From positions 1-50,117 of the forward strand of contig JALEZZ010000007.1 in NCBI GenBank assembly GCA_022773585.1: DNA of 50,117 bases, read 5' to 3'. Made by a program: the position numbers and the translations under genes. The notes beneath the pieces were generated by a model. The model was not told the DNA's origin, did no database searches, and saw only the letters and a program-made list of their open reading frames with translations. Positions 7,989-16,067 of the stretch are shown piece by piece (position 1 is the first letter of the stretch; each line of letters starts with the position of its first letter). The DNA is from Selenomonas sp. Its GTDB lineage: Bacteria > Bacillota > Negativicutes > Selenomonadales > Selenomonadaceae.

Positions 7989-8987
7989 ATGCGTGCAGAT
8001 GAGATTCGATTTTCGGAAGAAGATATCTTCGTCGTGACGGGCGGTGCTGGGTTCATCGGCTCCAACCTTTGCGAGGCCATCCTCGCGAAAGGTGGGACGG
8101 TGCGATGCTTCGACAATCTCTCGACGGGACATATCGAGAATATCGCGCCTTTTCAAGAGCATCCGAGATTTACGTTTTATCAAGAAGACATCCGGAACCT
8201 CGATGCCTGCAAAAAGGTGACGCGGGGAGCCCGCTATGTCCTGCACGAAGCTGCATGGGGGAGCGTGCCGCGCAGTATCGAGATGCCGCTCCTCTATGAA
8301 GAAATCAACATCCGTGGCACGCTGAACATGATGGAGGCTGCGCGGGAAAACGGCATCGAGCGATTCGTCTATGCATCGAGCTCATCGGTCTATGGCGATT
8401 CGACAACGCTCCCGAAACGAGAAGGCGAGGAAGGGAACGTCCTGTCTCCGTATGCGCTCACGAAACTGGCAGACGAACATTATGGCAGGCTGTACCATGA
8501 CCTGTATGGCCTGCCGACCTATGGCCTGCGGTACTTCAATGTCTTTGGAAAGCGGCAGGATCCGCAGGGAGCTTATGCGGCCGTCATCCCCCGCTTCATC
8601 CGCCAGTTGCTTCATGGAGAGCGTCCGACGATTCACGGCGATGGTCACCAGTCACGGGATTTCACCTATGTCGCAAACGTCGTGGAAGGGAACCTCCGTG
8701 CCTGTCTCGCCCCGGAAGAAGCGGCAGGCACGGCATATAATATCGGAGCTGGCGGGCGGGAGTACCTGATTGAAGTCTACCGGGACATCTGCAAGGCACT
8801 CGGCATGCAGGTCGAGCCGCTGTTTGATGCCCCGCGTGCTGGAGATATTCATGATTCCAACGCTGACATTACGAAGGCGCGGAAACGGCTCGGCTATGAT
8901 CCGCAGTACGATTTCGCGAGAGGCATCCAGCTGGCCATCGGCTGGTATTGCGAGCATCTGGGAACGGCAGAAAGGAGTATGGACTGA
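7989..8987 (+). CDS. UDP-N-acetylhexosamine 4-epimerase, WbpP/TviC-like (SDR family)
   Basis: A 332-residue extended SDR epimerase. It has TGGAGFIGSNLCEAI for NAD binding, VYASSSSVYGD for the catalytic serine region and SPYALTKLADE, the Y-x3-K catalytic pair. It also has YFNVFGKRQDPQGAYAAVIP, a block characteristic of WbpP/TviC enzymes that interconvert UDP-GlcNAc/GalNAc or their uronic acids. It acts in the cytoplasm with the dehydrogenase upstream. I chose ATG 7989, 11 bases after GGAGG (7973-7977). TTG 7980 and GTG 7971 are in frame and would overlap the previous gene. It ends in a TGATG junction with the GT2 gene. Confidence 0.88.
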   Translation: MRADEIRFSEEDIFVVTGGAGFIGSNLCEAILAKGGTVRCFDNLSTGHIENIAPFQEHPRFTFYQEDIRNLDACKKVTRGARYVLHEAAWGSVPRSIEMPLLYEEINIRGTLNMMEAARENGIERFVYASSSSVYGDSTTLPKREGEEGNVLSPYALTKLADEHYGRLYHDLYGLPTYGLRYFNVFGKRQDPQGAYAAVIPRFIRQLLHGERPTIHGDGHQSRDFTYVANVVEGNLRACLAPEEAAGTAYNIGAGGREYLIEVYRDICKALGMQVEPLFDAPRAGDIHDSNADITKARKRLGYDPQYDFARGIQLAIGWYCEHLGTAERSMD

Positions 8988-10267
8988 TGTGCAAAGTTTC
9001 CGTCCTTGTTCCCGTATATAACGTGAAAACCTATCTGCATGAATGCCTCGACAGCCTCGCGGCGCAGACGCTTGACAGCATCGAGTTCGTATGTATTGAC
9101 GACGGCTCGACGGATGGCTGCAGCGAAATTCTCGATGCATATGCGGCAAGGGACGAACGCTTTCGTGTGATTCACAAGGAAAATTCGGGGTATGGTGCCT
9201 CTATGAACGTCGGGCTGCGTGCAGCACGCGGAAAGTACATCGGCATCGTGGAATCGGATGACTTTGCGGATGCAGAGATGTTTGAAAAACTTTTCGAGGC
9301 GGCAGAAAAATATCAAGCAGAAGTTGTGAGCTCGAACTTTTGGGCGATGAAGCGGGGAATCTCAACTTTTTCTGAAAATTGGAGCGGCTGTGCATATGAA
9401 AAGGTGTTTTCTCCGATTCAAGAGGATTCCGAAATCTTTCTTGCTGGTGTAAATATCTGGACCGGTCTTTACCGGAAAACTTTTCTTCAGTCGCATGACA
9501 TCTGGTTTCATGAGACGCCCGGTGCTTCTTACCAAGACCTCTCTTTTGCGTTCATGACGATGGCATGTGCTGAGCGGTACGTATTGCTGAAAGAAGCCTA
9601 TCTTCATTATCGGATGGACAATGCGGCATCCTCAATGCATTCGAAGACGAAAGTTTATTGCGTTATGGATGAATATGATGCGATGGAGAAATATCTCCAG
9701 ACCCATCAGGGAACGGCAGAGCAGCATCGCTGGGCCGCAAAGATGTTCGTGCATCACTGCTGGTTCAATGACAAGCGGAATGATTTGGAGACGATGTTTC
9801 CCTTCTGGACGAAAGCCGTTCAGCGCTTGCTGGCGGCTCATCAAGAAGGATGGTTCGAGCATGAGATGACAAAGCAGCCGGAGATTTGGATGTTCCATCA
9901 TCTTGAGGACATTCAACAGGAAAAGCTCCTTTGTACGGGATTCCTGACGCATCTTCAGATGTTTTCCCATGTATATCTTTATGGGGCGGGAAAGGTTGCG
10001 CAGCATCTTCTGGATATTCTTGCCAGCTACAAGATTCGTGTTACGGGCTTTTTGGTAGATTGCCCAGAAGAGAATCCTGCTTCGATTGCAGACCTTCCCG
10101 TTGCTTCATGGAAGGAAGCTTCCGTCGACCGCGAGCACGACATTGTCGTCATCGCCGTGACTCCGCGCAAGCCTGAAGTGCAGCAGGAAATCTTTTTCCA
10201 ACTCGAGCAGGCGGGATATCGGAACGTGATTGTGCTGACGAAGGAACTGCAGGAAGCGTTGGCATGA
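8987..10267 (+). CDS. GT2 family glycosyltransferase with a C-terminal Rossmann-like domain
   Basis: A 426-residue protein starting MCKVSVLVPVYNVKTYL, with FVCIDDGSTDGCSEIL and VESDDFADAEMFEKL (the DxD region) in the first 120 residues. This is a canonical GT2 GT-A domain. From about residue 330 the sequence becomes VYLYGAGKVAQHLLDILASY, followed by strands ending DIVVIAVTPRKPE, a second nucleotide-binding-like domain also seen alone in the 6183-6656 protein. The two-domain architecture suggests glycosyl transfer plus binding or modification of a nucleotide-linked group. ATG 8987 overlaps the epimerase stop, with AAAGGAG upstream. It appears to be the last gene of the polysaccharide operon in this window. 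Confidence 0.85.
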   Translation: MCKVSVLVPVYNVKTYLHECLDSLAAQTLDSIEFVCIDDGSTDGCSEILDAYAARDERFRVIHKENSGYGASMNVGLRAARGKYIGIVESDDFADAEMFEKLFEAAEKYQAEVVSSNFWAMKRGISTFSENWSGCAYEKVFSPIQEDSEIFLAGVNIWTGLYRKTFLQSHDIWFHETPGASYQDLSFAFMTMACAERYVLLKEAYLHYRMDNAASSMHSKTKVYCVMDEYDAMEKYLQTHQGTAEQHRWAAKMFVHHCWFNDKRNDLETMFPFWTKAVQRLLAAHQEGWFEHEMTKQPEIWMFHHLEDIQQEKLLCTGFLTHLQMFSHVYLYGAGKVAQHLLDILASYKIRVTGFLVDCPEENPASIADLPVASWKEASVDREHDIVVIAVTPRKPEVQQEIFFQLEQAGYRNVIVLTKELQEALA

Positions 10268-10289
10268 ATAGGAAAGAGAGGTGGCGTTT

Positions 10290-10766
10290 ATGGCGCATGT
10301 GGTGAAACGACCGATGAAGCATATCTGTGAGGACTGTGGGGCGGAGTTTGTGGCGAGTCCGACGGCGCGGTTCTGTCCGGTGTGCCGGATGAAGAGGATG
10401 CAGGCGAATGTGAAGGTGAAACGGAAGTGTACGCTGTGCGGGAGGGAGTTCACTGGATCGCCGCGGTCGTTGTACTGTCCATCCTGCCGCATCGTGAAGC
10501 GGCATGTAAACTATCGGAATTATGTTGAGCGCAAGCGTGCGGGGACGGCGGTCGAGCTCGGGAAGACGGTTATGAACTGCGAGGTCTGCGGCAAGCCATT
10601 CGTCGTGAAAGGCGGAGGACAGAGGTATTGTCCGGACTGTGCAAAGGAAGCGTACAAGGAATCGGATCGCCAGCAGAGCAGGGCTTGGGCACAGCGGGCG
10701 AAGGAAGCAGCTTGCGGGAAAGATGCGGCAGCCACAAAGAGCACGAGACAGAAAGACGATGCTTGA
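10290..10766 (+). CDS. Triple zinc-ribbon protein, function unknown
   Basis: A 158-residue basic protein made of three consecutive CxxC...CxxC modules: CEDCGAEF/CPVC, CTLCGREF/CPSC and CEVCGKPF/CPDC. Each spans about 20-25 residues, and a lysine/alanine-rich tail follows. Each module has the spacing of a small zinc ribbon, so it should bind three zinc ions and probably contacts nucleic acid or protein. No enzymatic domain is present. ATG 10290 has GAGAGG eight bases upstream; a GTG at 10281 would overlap that site. It sits between the polysaccharide operon and phoH and ends at a strong terminator, so it may be the last gene of the upstream transcript. Family and role are not recognised. Confidence 0.7.
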   Translation: MAHVVKRPMKHICEDCGAEFVASPTARFCPVCRMKRMQANVKVKRKCTLCGREFTGSPRSLYCPSCRIVKRHVNYRNYVERKRAGTAVELGKTVMNCEVCGKPFVVKGGGQRYCPDCAKEAYKESDRQQSRAWAQRAKEAACGKDAAATKSTRQKDDA

Positions 10767-10769
10767 AGA

Positions 10770-10796
10770 CGAGGCGGAGGGCCTCGCCTTCTTTTT
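10770..10796 (+). terminator. Rho-independent terminator after the zinc-ribbon gene
   Basis: The stem CGAGGC (10770-10775) pairs with GCCTCG (10781-10786) around a GGAGG loop and is followed by TTCTTTTT. It lies four bases after the stop codon and ends the polysaccharide/zinc-ribbon transcript before the phoH promoter. Confidence 0.75.
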
Positions 10797-10820
10797 GCCT
10801 ATGTGTCTTTGCCGCCATCG

Positions 10821-10848
10821 TTGACAAAACACGCCGGTGTTGTAAAAT
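10821..10848 (+). promoter_or_regulatory. SigmaA-type promoter for phoH-ybeY
   Basis: TTGACA at 10821-10826 and TAAAAT at 10843-10848 are separated by 16 bases, followed by phoH about 58 bases on. The spacer contains AACAC-N4-GTGTT (10829-10842), an inverted repeat that could be an operator. Confidence 0.65.
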
Positions 10849-10905
10849 GATAATCGTGAGATGATTTCGTGAACGCTATGGTTATGAAGGAAAGGTGGCT
10901 TGTCT

Positions 10906-11901
10906 TTGCAGAAAGCAGAGCCTGTGGAAAAGACGATTTATTTCGAGGACCAGAAGGAGGCCGTGAGCCTGCTCGGGAGCCGCGATGAATATATCCGGGT
11001 GTTTCAGGAAAATTTCGACTGCCAGATGGTGAGCCGCGGCGACCGGCTCGAGCTCCTTGGCGCGCCGGAAACGGTGGCGGCTGCTGCGCATGTGCTCGAG
11101 GAATTGCAGTATCTTTACCGTCAAGGCACGACGATTACGATGCACGAGGTGCGCTATGGCATCCAGCTCGAAAAGAATGGCAAGGGCGAGGCACTGCACA
11201 CGTTGTTTTCGGATACGATTCTCGTGACGTCGAAGGGACGTCATGTGCGACCGAAGACGCTCGGCCAGCGTGTCTACCTCGATGCGATTCGTCATAACAG
11301 CATCACGTTCGGCATCGGCCCGGCGGGTACGGGCAAGACGTATCTGGCGGTCGTGATGGCCGTCGCGGCGTTGCGCACGAAGGAAGTGCAACGCATCATC
11401 CTGACGCGCCCGGCTGTCGAGGCGGGGGAGCGGCTCGGCTTTCTGCCCGGCGATTTGCAGGATAAGGTGGATCCGTATCTGCGGCCGCTCTACGATGCGC
11501 TCCAAGACATCCTCGGGCTCGACATGTACCAGAAATTCATGGCGCGCGGCATCATCGAGATTGCACCGCTTGCCTACATGCGCGGCCGCACGCTTGAGGA
11601 TGCGTTCATCATCCTTGACGAGGCGCAGAATACGACGGACAAGCAGATGAAGATGTTTCTGACGCGCCTCGGTTTCGGCTCGAAGATGGTCGTGACGGGC
11701 GATCTCGGACAGGTCGATTTGCCGCGCGGCGTGACGTCGGGGCTGCGGCAGGCGAGCGAAATCTTGGACGGCGTCGAGGGCATCGGCATCGTGCGCCTCG
11801 CGCCGCTTGATGTCATCCGCCACGATGTCGTGACGCGTATCGTCAAGGCGTATGGTGCGTATGAAGAAAAGAAGAAACGGGAACGGGAGGCACGCGCATG
11901 A
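10906..11901 (+). CDS. phoH: PhoH family protein (ATPase, PhoH-like)
   Basis: A ~331-residue protein with an N-terminal RNA-binding-like segment and a C-terminal PhoH ATPase domain. The Walker A motif is [19 protein letters not shown], followed by [17 protein letters not shown], the Walker [13 protein letters not shown] and [17 protein letters not shown]. PhoH proteins are ATPases linked to RNA metabolism, and in Firmicutes they lie next to ybeY as here. TTG 10906 is preferred because AGGTGG (10893-10898) is seven bases upstream; TTG 10900 is in frame but too close to that site. It overlaps ybeY by ATGA. Despite its name, nothing here ties it to phosphate control. Confidence 0.93.
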   Translation: MQKAEPVEKTIYFEDQKEAVSLLGSRDEYIRVFQENFDCQMVSRGDRLELLGAPETVAAAAHVLEELQYLYRQGTTITMHEVRYGIQLEKNGKGEALHTLFSDTILVTSKGRHVRPKTLGQRVYLDAIRHNSITFGIGPAGTGKTYLAVVMAVAALRTKEVQRIILTRPAVEAGERLGFLPGDLQDKVDPYLRPLYDALQDILGLDMYQKFMARGIIEIAPLAYMRGRTLEDAFIILDEAQNTTDKQMKMFLTRLGFGSKMVVTGDLGQVDLPRGVTSGLRQASEILDGVEGIGIVRLAPLDVIRHDVVTRIVKAYGAYEEKKKREREARA

Positions 11902-12359
11902 ACGTGATGATCAGCAATTATCCAGAGGAGCTTGAATTTCCGACGGACATCGAAGAAAATGTGCGCGCGGCAGCCGAAAAGGTCGGCGAGCTCTATGGCG
12001 TCGAGAATGGCGAGGTCAGCGTGACGCTGACGAATAACGAATACATCCACACGCTCAACAAACAGTATCGCGGCATCGATCGGCCGACGGATGTGCTGTC
12101 GTTCGCGCTCAATGAGAGCGAGGAGCCGGACGTCGAGGACGGGCCGGATGTCAACGTGCTTGGCGACCTCGTGATTTCTGTCGAGCGCGCAAAGGAACAG
12201 GCGGCCGACTACGGGCACAGCGTGAAGCGGGAGATTGCGTTTCTGACCGTGCATGGGATGCTGCATCTGCTCGGATATGACCATATGGAGGAAGAAGACC
12301 GCCTCGAAATGGAGGCGGAGCAGAGATTTGTGATGGAGAAGTTGGGGATTCCGAGATGA
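11898..12359 (+). CDS. ybeY: Endoribonuclease YbeY (16S rRNA maturation)
   Basis: A 153-residue protein of the UPF0054 family. It carries the zinc-binding signature [11 protein letters not shown] (three histidines) near the C-terminus, plus the family block [14 protein letters not shown]. YbeY is a metal-dependent RNase acting in 16S rRNA 3'-end processing and ribosome quality control. It begins in an ATGA overlap with phoH, and the pair are normally cotranscribed. In many Firmicutes dgkA and cdd follow before era; here they are missing and a repeat unit occupies the gap. Confidence 0.95.
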   Translation: MNVMISNYPEELEFPTDIEENVRAAAEKVGELYGVENGEVSVTLTNNEYIHTLNKQYRGIDRPTDVLSFALNESEEPDVEDGPDVNVLGDLVISVERAKEQAADYGHSVKREIAFLTVHGMLHLLGYDHMEEEDRLEMEAEQRFVMEKLGIPR

Positions 12360-12363
12360 AGTA

Positions 12364-12456
12364 GCCCGCGTAAGGGAGAATCGTGCATCTCATACGACAT
12401 GCTTGTGAGACTCCCTCAGCTTCACTTCGCTCAGCAGCTCCCCCTGAGGGGGCGCC
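12364..12456. repeat. Single half-unit of the modular intergenic repeat family (type A)
   Basis: Starts GCCCGCGTAA and runs through CTTGTGAGACTCCCTCAG to a hairpin of CTCCCCCTGAGGGGGCG type, about 93 bases. That is the length of the left half of the 195-bp elements at 15838 and 22008. The matching right half is absent, so this is a solo unit. It fills the 120-base gap between ybeY and era. Confidence 0.75.
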
Positions 12457-12480
12457 TTTGATAAAGAAAGCAGGGACAGA

Positions 12481-13392
12481 ATGGAAAAAGAAACAACACA
12501 GAAACACAAGTCGGGCTTTATCGCCGTCATCGGGCGGCCGAATGTCGGCAAGTCGACGCTGATCAACAGCCTGATCGGGCAGAAAATCGCCATCATGAGC
12601 GACAAGCCGCAGACGACGCGCAACCGCATCCTCTGCATTTTGACGCGGCCAGAGGCGCAGATTGTCTTCCTCGACACGCCGGGCATCCACAAGCCGAAGC
12701 ACAAGCTCGGCGAGTACATGGTGAAGGCGGCCGAGGGAACGCTGAAAGAGGTCGATGCCATCTTCTTTGTCGTCGATGCGACGGAAAAGATGGGGCCGGG
12801 CGAGTACTACATCCTTGAGCGCCTGCAGGCGACGGCAAAGCCCGTTATCCTCGTCGTCAATAAGCTCGACCTCATCGAGAAGCATGATGTGCTGCCGATT
12901 ATCTCGAACTATGCGGAAAAATACCCGTTCGTCGGCGTCGTGCCGATTTCGGCGAAGCAGGAGGAAAATCTCGACGCGCTGATTGAAGAGGTCGAGAAAT
13001 ACCTGCCCGAAGGGCCTCAGTATTATCCCGATGACATGGTGACGGATCAGCCGGAACGCCTGATTGTTGCGGAACTTGTGCGCGAGAAGGCGCTCCAGCT
13101 CACGCGCGACGAGGTGCCGCATGCCATCGCTGTCGATGTCGATGAAATGAAGACGCGCGAGAATGGCGACGTCTACGTGCGCGCGACGATTTACGTCGAG
13201 CGCGACTCGCAGAAGGGCATCATCATCGGTGCGAAAGGCGCGATGCTGCGTGAAATCGGAAAGCTCGCGCGTGCGGACATCGAAATGCTGCTCGGCAATC
13301 GCTGCTATCTCGATTTCTGGGTCAAAGTGAAGAAGGGCTGGCGCGACCGCGACAGCGTATTGAAGGGGTTCGGCTTCGGCAATGAATCGTAA
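12481..13392 (+). CDS. era: GTPase Era
   Basis: A 303-residue GTPase, the normal Era length. It has G1 GRPNVGKSTLINSLIGQ, G3 DTPGIHKPKHKLG and G4 VVNKLDLIEK. The C-terminal KH domain is marked by GIIIGAKGAMLREIGKLAR, which binds the 3' end of 16S rRNA. It assists 30S subunit maturation at the ribosome/membrane. It begins MEKETTQKHKSGFIAVIG with GCAGGGACAG ahead. It overlaps the next gene by 11 bases, giving translational coupling. Confidence 0.97.
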   Translation: MEKETTQKHKSGFIAVIGRPNVGKSTLINSLIGQKIAIMSDKPQTTRNRILCILTRPEAQIVFLDTPGIHKPKHKLGEYMVKAAEGTLKEVDAIFFVVDATEKMGPGEYYILERLQATAKPVILVVNKLDLIEKHDVLPIISNYAEKYPFVGVVPISAKQEENLDALIEEVEKYLPEGPQYYPDDMVTDQPERLIVAELVREKALQLTRDEVPHAIAVDVDEMKTRENGDVYVRATIYVERDSQKGIIIGAKGAMLREIGKLARADIEMLLGNRCYLDFWVKVKKGWRDRDSVLKGFGFGNES

Positions 13393-14074
13393 GATTTCGC
13401 AGCGCATCACGCGCCGCTTCATCAACGGGCTCATCCTGCTCGTTCCCATCGCCATCACGTTGTTCGTGGTGAGCGAAACACTGAATTTCACGGAAGGGGT
13501 GCTCGGCAGGCACCTCCCTTTCTATTTTCCAGGGCTCGGCATCCTGACGCTGCTTGCTGTCATCTACATCACAGGCTGGTTGTCGTCGTATTGGTTCATG
13601 CGGCGCGTCATCCGCTATGGCGAGGCGATTGTAGGCAAGATTCCGGTTGTCAAGTTCATCTACAACAGCGTCAAGCACCTTTCGACGGCCGTCTTTGAAT
13701 CGAACAGCATGTTCGACCGTGTCGTGCTCGTGCCGTTCCATCAGTCAAAGGCCCTCGGCTTCCTCATGGCCGACGTGCCGGAGGCGCTCAAAGAAAAGCT
13801 CGGCGATGATTACGTCTGCGTCTTTGTGCCGTGGAGCCTCAATATGACGTCGGGCACGAATCTTTTCGTGAAAAAGAGCGATGTCATCTATCTCGACATT
13901 TCGAGCGAGTCGGCGCTCCAGTACATGCTGACGGCCGGTGCCGTCATGCCGCAGAAGCTCGCGACGGAAGATGTCGAATCTGCTATCGAGCGTGCCAAGG
14001 AATGCCGTGAAGCGTGCGTTGAGGAACGCACGGCGGAAAGCGGAACGGCGGAACCGCCGGAGGAGCATCGCTGA
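13382..14074 (+). CDS. DUF502 family membrane protein
   Basis: A 230-residue protein with two N-terminal hydrophobic segments (about residues 13-33 and 50-75). The family block IPVVKFIYNSVKHLSTAVF follows, then a soluble domain with VPEALKEKLGDDYVCVFVP-like sequence. This matches the DUF502 family of inner-membrane proteins, whose molecular role is not established. The C-terminal ~30 residues are rich in Glu/Arg. It starts inside the last codons of era and its stop overlaps the first base of the recO start, so it belongs to the era-recO operon. Confidence 0.85.
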   Translation: MNRKISQRITRRFINGLILLVPIAITLFVVSETLNFTEGVLGRHLPFYFPGLGILTLLAVIYITGWLSSYWFMRRVIRYGEAIVGKIPVVKFIYNSVKHLSTAVFESNSMFDRVVLVPFHQSKALGFLMADVPEALKEKLGDDYVCVFVPWSLNMTSGTNLFVKKSDVIYLDISSESALQYMLTAGAVMPQKLATEDVESAIERAKECREACVEERTAESGTAEPPEEHR

Positions 14075-14817
14075 TGGCCCGCTACACCGCGCACGCGCTC
14101 GTCATCGGCGTGCATCCCTGGGGCGATGCAGACAAGGTCGTCGAGCTCTTCACGGCGGAAAAAGGGCGCGTGCGGGCGGCCGCGTTCGGCAGTCGGCGCC
14201 CGAAGAGCGCGCTCGCGGCGGCGCTCCAGCTTTTCAATGAGATCGAGGTGAGCCTGACGGAGGGGCAGCGCCTCGATACCGTGCGCACGGCCAGCATTCT
14301 GCATCACCCGAAAAAACTCAGCGAGGACATCATCGCAATGGCGTATGGCTCGTTCGTTGCCGAATGCGTCAGCGAATTCCTGCCGGAAAAGCAGCCAGAG
14401 CCTCATGTTTATGATCTTTTGCGTGCGGTCTTTTCCGCATTCGAAACGCGAAATCCGCGCATCGTCGCTTTGCTCGGCGCATACCAGCTCATGGAGTTCA
14501 CGGGCTTGCAGCTCAGCTATGAGCGCTGTGTCCGTTGCGGTAGGCTGCTTGAGGACGATGAAGAGGCATTTTTCCTCGAAAATGCAGGCGGGGCGCTCTG
14601 TCTGGACTGCCATGCGCAGGAAGGAGGAGGCGCTCAGCCGTATCCTGCGGCGCTCCAGCGGTTCATTGCCGCTGCGCTGGCCTTTGACTGGCAGAGCGGG
14701 GAAAAACTGACGATTGCAACGAAAGACCTGCTTGCCGCAGAAACAATGCTGATTGGCTATCTGCAACGTTTGCTCGGCCATCCGCTGCGGTCGCTTTCCT
14801 TCCTTCAGAAATTGTGA
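14074..14817 (+). CDS. recO: DNA repair protein RecO
   Basis: A 247-residue protein with an N-terminal OB fold beginning RYTAHALVIGVHPWGDADKV. A central zinc-binding site is formed by CVRCGR and CLDC (CxxC...CxxC). RecO loads RecA onto SSB-coated single-stranded DNA together with RecR in gap repair. The start ATG shares its first base with the last base of the previous stop (TGATG). It follows era as in many Firmicutes and appears to be the last gene of the phoH-ybeY-era-recO group. Confidence 0.95.
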   Translation: MARYTAHALVIGVHPWGDADKVVELFTAEKGRVRAAAFGSRRPKSALAAALQLFNEIEVSLTEGQRLDTVRTASILHHPKKLSEDIIAMAYGSFVAECVSEFLPEKQPEPHVYDLLRAVFSAFETRNPRIVALLGAYQLMEFTGLQLSYERCVRCGRLLEDDEEAFFLENAGGALCLDCHAQEGGGAQPYPAALQRFIAAALAFDWQSGEKLTIATKDLLAAETMLIGYLQRLLGHPLRSLSFLQKL

Positions 14818-14854
14818 ATCGCATGATATGCTTGCGGGCATGGCAGACGGGGGA

Positions 14855-14884
14855 TTGAAAACGATTGCGCAGGGATGGTATAAT
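14855..14884 (+). promoter_or_regulatory. Predicted promoter for nudC
   Basis: TTGAAA (14855-14860), 18-base spacer and a perfect TATAAT (14879-14884), 36 bases before the nudC start. Confidence 0.6.
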
Positions 14885-14919
14885 GAAGGACGGAGATTTC
14901 GTCGGACGGAGGTCTTGGA

Positions 14920-15819
14920 ATGATTCAGGATATTGCGCCGCATCGGCTCAGGAACCAATATGCGCTGGGAAAGCGTTGCGGGCAGGATGATTTCGTCGTT
15001 TGCGCGCGCGATGGGGCGCTGCTTGTTCCGAAAATGGGCCCGCTTCGGTTTCCGCGGTATGAGGAGCTCGTGGCGGGAGTCGCTGGCGTTGCACCGGAGG
15101 CGGACGTCGCGGCGGCTGCCTATGATGTGGCGGCGCTGCTTTCGCCTGATGCGATGCCGTATCTCTTTTCCATGGATGACGCGGATTTTTATCTCGTGCG
15201 CGGCGCGGTCGCGGCACCGGCTGGCTGGCATTATGTGAAGCTCCGGCAGCTGCGGCAGGAAGGAAACGGCTCGCGCGAAGCGTTTTATGCGGCGTACACG
15301 GCGATGCATCTTGCCATCTGGTATGCGAACAACCGCTTTTGCGGGACGTGCGGCCAGGAAACGGTGCATTCGGAGGCGGAGCGTGCGCTCGTCTGCCCGC
15401 ACTGCGGCCGCATCATCTACCCGCAGCTCATTCCGGCGATCATTGCCGGCGTCATCGACGGCGACCGCATCTTGCTGACGAAGTACGCGCACCGCAAGAT
15501 GCCGTTTTACGCGCTGATTGCGGGCTTTACCGAGATCGGCGAAACGCTTGAGGAATGCGTGGAGCGCGAGGTCTACGAAGAAGTGGGCCTGCGCGTCAAG
15601 AATCTGCGCTACTATAAGTCGCAGCCCTGGGGCAACGTGCAGGACATCCTCGCGGGCTTCTACTGCGACGTGGACGGCAGCGCGGACATCCGGCTTGCGC
15701 GCGACGAACTGCGCGAAGCGGTCTGGGTGCCGCGCGCTGACGTCGTCGGCCAGACAGACGACTTCAGCCTCACGCATGAAATGATGATGACATTCCGTGC
15801 GGGGAAGGAACCGCGGTGA
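14920..15819 (+). CDS. nudC: NAD(+) diphosphatase NudC-like Nudix hydrolase
   Basis: A 299-residue protein with the NudC domain order. It has a variable N-terminal domain, a zinc ribbon (FCGTCGQET ... CPHCGR), and then a Nudix domain whose box reads GFTEIGETLEECVEREVYEE. SQPWGNVQDILAGF occupies the position of the SQPWPFP family signature. Enzymes of this group cleave NAD(H) to NMN(H) and AMP and can remove NAD caps from RNA. The start ATG follows GGAGG at 14909-14913. It stands alone between its own promoter and a 195-bp repeat. The altered SQPW motif leaves some doubt about the exact substrate. Confidence 0.85.
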   Translation: MIQDIAPHRLRNQYALGKRCGQDDFVVCARDGALLVPKMGPLRFPRYEELVAGVAGVAPEADVAAAAYDVAALLSPDAMPYLFSMDDADFYLVRGAVAAPAGWHYVKLRQLRQEGNGSREAFYAAYTAMHLAIWYANNRFCGTCGQETVHSEAERALVCPHCGRIIYPQLIPAIIAGVIDGDRILLTKYAHRKMPFYALIAGFTEIGETLEECVEREVYEEVGLRVKNLRYYKSQPWGNVQDILAGFYCDVDGSADIRLARDELREAVWVPRADVVGQTDDFSLTHEMMMTFRAGKEPR

Positions 15820-15837
15820 GATAAAAGCAAATGTGCG

Positions 15838-16032
15838 GCCCGCGTAAAAAACAATCGAGAATCTCATGCGTCGAACTTGTGAGACTCCCTCAGTCAGCCA
15901 TTCGGCTGACAGCTCCCTCTGAGAGGGAGCCTTTCTAGTGAGTGTGCCTCCCTCTCAGAGGGAGGTGCCCGAAGGGCGGAAGGAGTCTCACAAGCAGGAC
16001 GTTGGAGATGCAGGAGTGTCATTTACGCGGGC
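15838..16032. repeat. 195-bp modular inverted-repeat element, type A (core ends outside)
   Basis: Bounded by perfect 11-bp terminal inverted repeats GCCCGCGTAAA (15838-15848) and TTTACGCGGGC (16022-16032). Inside, TTGTGAGACTCC on the left is matched by GGAGTCTCACAA on the right. The middle holds the hairpins GTCAGC-N5-GCTGAC, CTCCCTCTGAGAGGGAG and CTCCCTCTCAGAGGGAG. The whole element is one imperfect palindrome made of two inverted half-units joined at their shell ends. The copy at 22008-22202 has exactly the same length and layout. Confidence 0.9.
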
Positions 16033-16067
16033 ATAGAAAGCATATATAAAAAAGGAGTCTTTTAGCA

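Noticed and set aside
13888..15867. A 659-codon minus-strand frame opposite recO and nudC
   Set aside because: Antisense artefact of the same kind; no ribosome binding site and no recognisable domain.
15838..16032. Reading the repeats as a CRISPR array
   Set aside because: Units are long imperfect palindromes in single or paired form, not short direct repeats with regular unique spacers, and no cas genes are present.
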